Origin: Alphaproteobacteria bacterium
Lineage (GTDB): Bacteria > Pseudomonadota > Alphaproteobacteria > JAEULC01
Length of the DNA stretch: 42,717 nucleotides
Direction of reading: 5' to 3'
Assembly (NCBI GenBank): GCA_020851015.1
Contig: JADZDN010000206.1
Coordinates: 1 to 42,717 of the forward strand
Positions 40,015 through 42,717 of this stretch are shown in pieces. Position 1 is the first letter of the stretch, and each line of letters begins with the position of its first letter. The translations under genes were made by a program, and so were the position numbers. The notes under the pieces were generated by a model. It saw only the letters and a program-made list of their open reading frames with translations, ran no database searches and was not told where the DNA came from.

Positions 40015-41001
40015 ATGGCCCTGCCCTTTTACTACCATATCGGCAATTCCGGCGGGCTGTCGTTCGTGCGCGCCGCCGTCCGCGCCAAAGGGGTCGCAGC
40101 CGCGGCGCTCGATGAGGTGCTGGAGATCAACAACGAAATGGATCTCGAACTGGCGCGCGCGGATAAGCTCGCGCCCGAGCACATCGCGCGGCTGCAATTC
40201 GCCGCCGGCCACGCCGTCTACCTCGCCGAGCCATGGATCGCCGACCGCTACGAGCTGACCATCCTGCGTTGGCCGACAGCGGTCTTCTGCGCCAACATTG
40301 TCTATGTCCACGAGAACCCGGACAGCCTGCCGTCTTCACATCCGTTCATCGACCTGTTCGCCATCGCCGACCATCACGACCGGATGCGGGCCTACCTGGA
40401 CCATCTCGACCAGGGAGGAGTAAACGTCCTCTGGCCAACCGCCTTTTGGATTGCGCGCCGGCATCAGCACGACGGCCTCAAGTCGCTCCCGCGCGAGGAA
40501 TGGACCCCGGCGGCATGCATGGCGGCCCTGGATGCCTGCGATGCCGCATTGCGCGACCGCTATCAACTGGTCGGCATCACCGAGTTGATGGACGAGGCGC
40601 TCTTCCTGTACCTGAGCGACTTTCCCGGCCGCCAGATCAATCCCTGGGTCCGCACCCGGGTCTCCAAGGCCAAGGTGGACGTCTTCAACCTGCCGGGCGA
40701 CATCGCGGCGCGGATCGCGCGGTGCTTCGAAGCCGACAACATCCTCTACGACCGTGCGCGGCAGCGCATGCTCGCCCGGTTCGCCGACTTCTGGCGCGAC
40801 CGACCCGATCTGCACGAGTACTATCTCGCCTACAAGACGGCGATGGTGCTGACCGATCCGCTGCTGATGGCGCGCTTCGCGGAGGGCGACCCGCTCTATT
40901 TCCCGCCCGAGCTGCCGCTGGACGAGCTGCGGCACGCGATCCTGTCCCAGATCGACCGGGCGCCGGATATCCGCGCCAGGATGCTGCGCGCCTATGGCTG
41001 A
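40015..41001 (+). CDS. Sulfotransferase-like protein with altered P-loop
   Basis: 328 residues from the ATG at 40015. An ATG at 39976 is in frame, and neither has a strong ribosome binding site, though GAGGAAAAG lies 9 bases before 40015. The N-terminus MALPFYYHIGNSGGLSFVRA sits where sulfotransferases of the heparan 2-O type have F-x-H-I-P-K-T-G-G-T-S. Strand, loop and helix look the same, but the P-K-T is replaced by G-N-S, so the usual Lys that binds the 5'-phosphate is missing. Later parts (LTILRWPTAVFCANIVYVHE, GITELMDEALFLYLSDFPGR) also follow that fold loosely. The donor is uncertain. Its stop overlaps by ten bases the end of the convergent cytidylyltransferase-like gene, so it sits inside the modification locus. 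Confidence 0.55.
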   Translation: MALPFYYHIGNSGGLSFVRAAVRAKGVAAAALDEVLEINNEMDLELARADKLAPEHIARLQFAAGHAVYLAEPWIADRYELTILRWPTAVFCANIVYVHENPDSLPSSHPFIDLFAIADHHDRMRAYLDHLDQGGVNVLWPTAFWIARRHQHDGLKSLPREEWTPAACMAALDACDAALRDRYQLVGITELMDEALFLYLSDFPGRQINPWVRTRVSKAKVDVFNLPGDIAARIARCFEADNILYDRARQRMLARFADFWRDRPDLHEYYLAYKTAMVLTDPLLMARFAEGDPLYFPPELPLDELRHAILSQIDRAPDIRARMLRAYG

Positions 41002-41741
41002 GGGGCGCTGAGCGTCCCGTCGCCGATCATCGCCTGATAGAGCGCCAGGTCCGACGGCTCGTCCACCTCGCCCCATGGCCCCGGAATCGCGACGCCGCGG
41101 ATTTCGACGCCCGCGGCGATCAGCCCCGCCAGCATGGCGGTGACGTCGAGCCTGGCGCGCCGCTCGGGCGGGCAGGACTGGACGAAGGCCTCGATGCGCC
41201 GCCAGCCGGCGGGCGAAAGCTTGAACAGGCCGACATACTGGCCCTCGATCTCCGCCGCGTTGCGAGCCTTGCCGCCGATCTCGACCACGCGGCCGCGCGC
41301 GTCGATGCGGAACGTCTCGGCGTCCACCAGCGGGTCGGCGAAGCGGCGCGACCACAGCGCCAGCCAATCCGGGTCATAGGCCAGCACGATGTCGCCCTCG
41401 GCCGCCATGAGCCGGCCGACCGCTTCCGGCGGATAGAAGATGTCGGCATAGCTCACGACGCAGGGACCGGCCTGCAGCCATGTCCGCGCCGCGGCGAGCG
41501 ACGCCACCATGTTGGTCTCGGCCCAGCGCGGATTGTCGAACAGGCGCAGGCCGCGATCCGCGAAAGCCTCGCCGCGATAGCCGCGCACCAGCGCGATTTC
41601 GGCGATGCCCGCGCCGCGCAACGCCGCGAGCTGCCAATCCAACAGCGGCGCGCCGCCGAGTTCAACCAGCGCCTTGGGCCGGTCGGCCGTCGCCTGGACC
41701 ATGCGGCTGCCGCGCCCGGCGGCCAGGATCAGTCCGCGCAT
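40992..41741 (-). CDS. LicC/Cj1416-like nucleotidyltransferase
   Basis: 249 residues. The nucleotidyltransferase signature LILAAGRGSRM is at 4-14, the next conserved Lys is in DRPKALVELGG at 20-30 (Lys23), and VSYADIFYPP carries the metal-binding Asp. VVEIGGKA and a final PWGEVDEPSDL match the end of LicC-type cytidylyltransferases. The family attaches CMP from CTP to a phosphate ester such as phosphocholine; Cj1416 of C. jejuni makes CDP-L-glutamine from L-glutamine phosphate. The start overlaps the amidotransferase gene by 13 bases, and that gene in turn overlaps the PEP-domain gene, the same order as Cj1418-Cj1417-Cj1416. The choice of substrate therefore rests on context. A sugar or phosphocholine substrate is the alternative. 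Confidence 0.8.
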   Translation of the reverse strand: MRGLILAAGRGSRMVQATADRPKALVELGGAPLLDWQLAALRGAGIAEIALVRGYRGEAFADRGLRLFDNPRWAETNMVASLAAARTWLQAGPCVVSYADIFYPPEAVGRLMAAEGDIVLAYDPDWLALWSRRFADPLVDAETFRIDARGRVVEIGGKARNAAEIEGQYVGLFKLSPAGWRRIEAFVQSCPPERRARLDVTAMLAGLIAAGVEIRGVAIPGPWGEVDEPSDLALYQAMIGDGTLSAPQP

Positions 41742-42364
41742 GCCGCTTCCGCCGCTGCCTGGGCCGTGAAATGGCCGCGGAACAGCGCGATGTCATGGGC
41801 GGCGAAGGGCGCCTCGCGCTCGGGGTGCCACATGATGCCGATCTGCGGCAGGCGGCGATGGCGCACCGCTTCGACCGTTCCGTCCGGGGCCGCGGCGAGC
41901 ACGGCGAAGTCCTTGTCGGGTACGGAGCGGACCGCGAAGTCGTGATAGCTGTTCACCTCGATCGGCCGTCCGGCAAAGACGAGCTTGTGGCGCGTGCGGA
42001 CGTGACCTTCCACGCGATCCAGCCGCGCCCCGGCGAGATGCAGGAGCTGCTGCATGCCCCGGCAGACGCCCAGCACCGGACGCGCCGTGGCCGTCGCCCA
42101 GGAAACCAGCGCCGCTTCGGTCGCGTCACGGTCGTCGTCGGCGCCGCCATAGGCCGAGAGGTCGCCGCCGCCCGTGAGGATGACACCGGCCGGCTCGCAC
42201 CCGCGCAGCAGCGCGAGCGCGGTCGGCGCATCGTTGGGCAGGACCAGGGGAAGCAGCCCCGCCGCCGCCAGGAACGGGCTCCAGCGCTGATCCAGCGCGT
42301 CGCGGCGCTCGCCGGTAGCCTGATCGCGCAGGATGCGCTGCGTGATCGCGACCAGCGTCAGCAC
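41729..42364 (-). CDS. Class I glutamine amidotransferase (Cj1417-like gamma-glutamyl hydrolase)
   Basis: 211 residues from the GTG at 42364, which overlaps the stop of the upstream gene by seven bases. The frame is open to 42421, but that part is Arg-rich and covers the preceding gene. Catalytic residues are clear: Cys101 in LGVCRGMQQLL, His180 and Glu182 in MWHPERE, with the oxyanion region ILTGGGDLSAYGG at 62-74. The NSYHDFAV segment is typical of the PuuD/gamma-glutamyl hydrolase branch. Cj1417 of C. jejuni is in this branch and hydrolyses gamma-glutamyl-CDP-amidate (CDP-L-glutamine) to cytidine diphosphoramidate and glutamate. Because the same neighbours are present on both sides in the same order, that reaction is the best hypothesis; general gamma-glutamyl hydrolysis is the alternative. 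Confidence 0.8.
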   Translation of the reverse strand: MLTLVAITQRILRDQATGERRDALDQRWSPFLAAAGLLPLVLPNDAPTALALLRGCEPAGVILTGGGDLSAYGGADDDRDATEAALVSWATATARPVLGVCRGMQQLLHLAGARLDRVEGHVRTRHKLVFAGRPIEVNSYHDFAVRSVPDKDFAVLAAAPDGTVEAVRHRRLPQIGIMWHPEREAPFAAHDIALFRGHFTAQAAAEAACAD

Positions 42365-42717
42365 AGCACCTGCACGCGGCGGTTGGCGGCGTCGATCTCG
42401 ATCATGTCGGCCGCGCCCCACTGGCGGAACAGGGCCTCGCCGACGCCGATCGCCGCCGGGATCTCCAGCTCGTTGGCGCGGATCGCCATGTGCGAATTGA
42501 CGCCGCCATAGGCGGTCACGAAGCCGGCGATGCCGTGGCTGAACACCCAGTCGTAGCCGGGATCGGCGCAGGGGATGAACAGGATCGAACCCGCCAAGGC
42601 GTCGGCCTGGTCGGGCGTGCGCACCTGGCCGCGGCCGGTCTTCTGGGTGATGAAGTTGGGCTCGGTCGGCGGCACGTGGAAGCCGTAGACCTGGTCGTGA
42701 TGCGTGATCAGCGGCGG
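42358..42717 (-). CDS. PEP-utilising enzyme, C-terminal phospho-His domain (partial; Cj1418-like)
   Basis: The last 119 residues; the frame is open to the right edge and the rest of the gene lies outside. The tail has the mobile swivelling domain of PEP synthase/PPDK-like enzymes. SILFIPCADPGYDWVF is followed by GIAGFVTAYGGVNSHMAIRA, where the His is the phosphorylated residue (consensus G-G-x-x-S-H-x-A-I), and by ELEIPAAIGVGEALF. Such proteins transfer phosphate from ATP to an acceptor via this His. In C. jejuni the homologous Cj1418 is L-glutamine kinase, the first step to the capsular phosphoramidate. The next two genes, overlapping it, match Cj1417 and Cj1416. A GTG at 42675 could start a shorter product, but the open frame and domain continue upstream of it. 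Confidence 0.82.
   Translation of the reverse strand, partial: PPLITHHDQVYGFHVPPTEPNFITQKTGRGQVRTPDQADALAGSILFIPCADPGYDWVFSHGIAGFVTAYGGVNSHMAIRANELEIPAAIGVGEALFRQWGAADMIEIDAANRRVQVLC

Noticed and set aside
1..42717. CRISPR arrays, tRNA and rRNA genes
   Set aside because: No regularly spaced repeats, and no tRNA arm or rRNA sequence was recognised on either strand by eye.

Overview
The window is about 67% GC with dense, short-spaced genes. It looks like the chromosome of a free-living alphaproteobacterium, probably in or near the Rhodospirillales, though this is inferred from gene content alone. Pointers are the general-stress (EcfG-type) promoters GGAAC-N16/17-CGTT, a RibBX-type riboflavin protein, NdvB/NdvC-like GH17 proteins and malonyl-CoA decarboxylase. 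No rRNA, tRNA or CRISPR array was seen.

Layout. (1) Positions 1-2227 are AT-richer, foreign-looking DNA. They hold the tail of an IS630-type transposase, a SitA6-like toxin C-terminal fragment, a DUF4272 gene, a frameshifted second copy of the toxin tail and a SitI6-like immunity gene. (2) 2255-16558 is mostly core metabolism and envelope: fatty acid desaturase, two related family 2 glycosyltransferases, malonyl-CoA decarboxylase, a pentapeptide-repeat protein, a DMT exporter, an orphan SoxX cytochrome, a methyltransferase, an NdvB-like GH17-GT2 glucan synthase, and an ammonium transporter behind a good sigma-54 promoter. (3) 15932-28299 holds stress and envelope genes: small hydrophilic proteins, an S1C-like pseudoprotease, RibBX, an antiporter with universal-stress domains, an MBL hydrolase, a three-gene gtr-like glycosylation cassette, and several small secreted or Cys-rich proteins. 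Four EcfG-type promoters lie here, three of them directly in front of a gene. (4) 28451-42717 is a surface-glycan region: an NdvC-like GH17 protein, a GDP-mannose 3,5-epimerase homologue with a nucleotide-sugar dehydrogenase, a radical SAM protein with a large two-domain methyltransferase, a methyltransferase/sulfotransferase operon, and a three-gene set that runs off the right edge.

The most interesting part is the right edge. On the minus strand a PEP-utilising (phospho-His) domain protein, a class I glutamine amidotransferase and a LicC-like nucleotidyltransferase overlap head to tail. This matches, in domain content and order, Campylobacter jejuni Cj1418-Cj1417-Cj1416, which make the cytidine diphosphoramidate precursor of the capsular phosphoramidate modification. 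Two sulfotransferase-like proteins and three methyltransferases sit beside it, so the region may build a phosphoramidate-decorated or sulfated glycan in an alphaproteobacterium. That assignment is inference and depends on sequence beyond the window.
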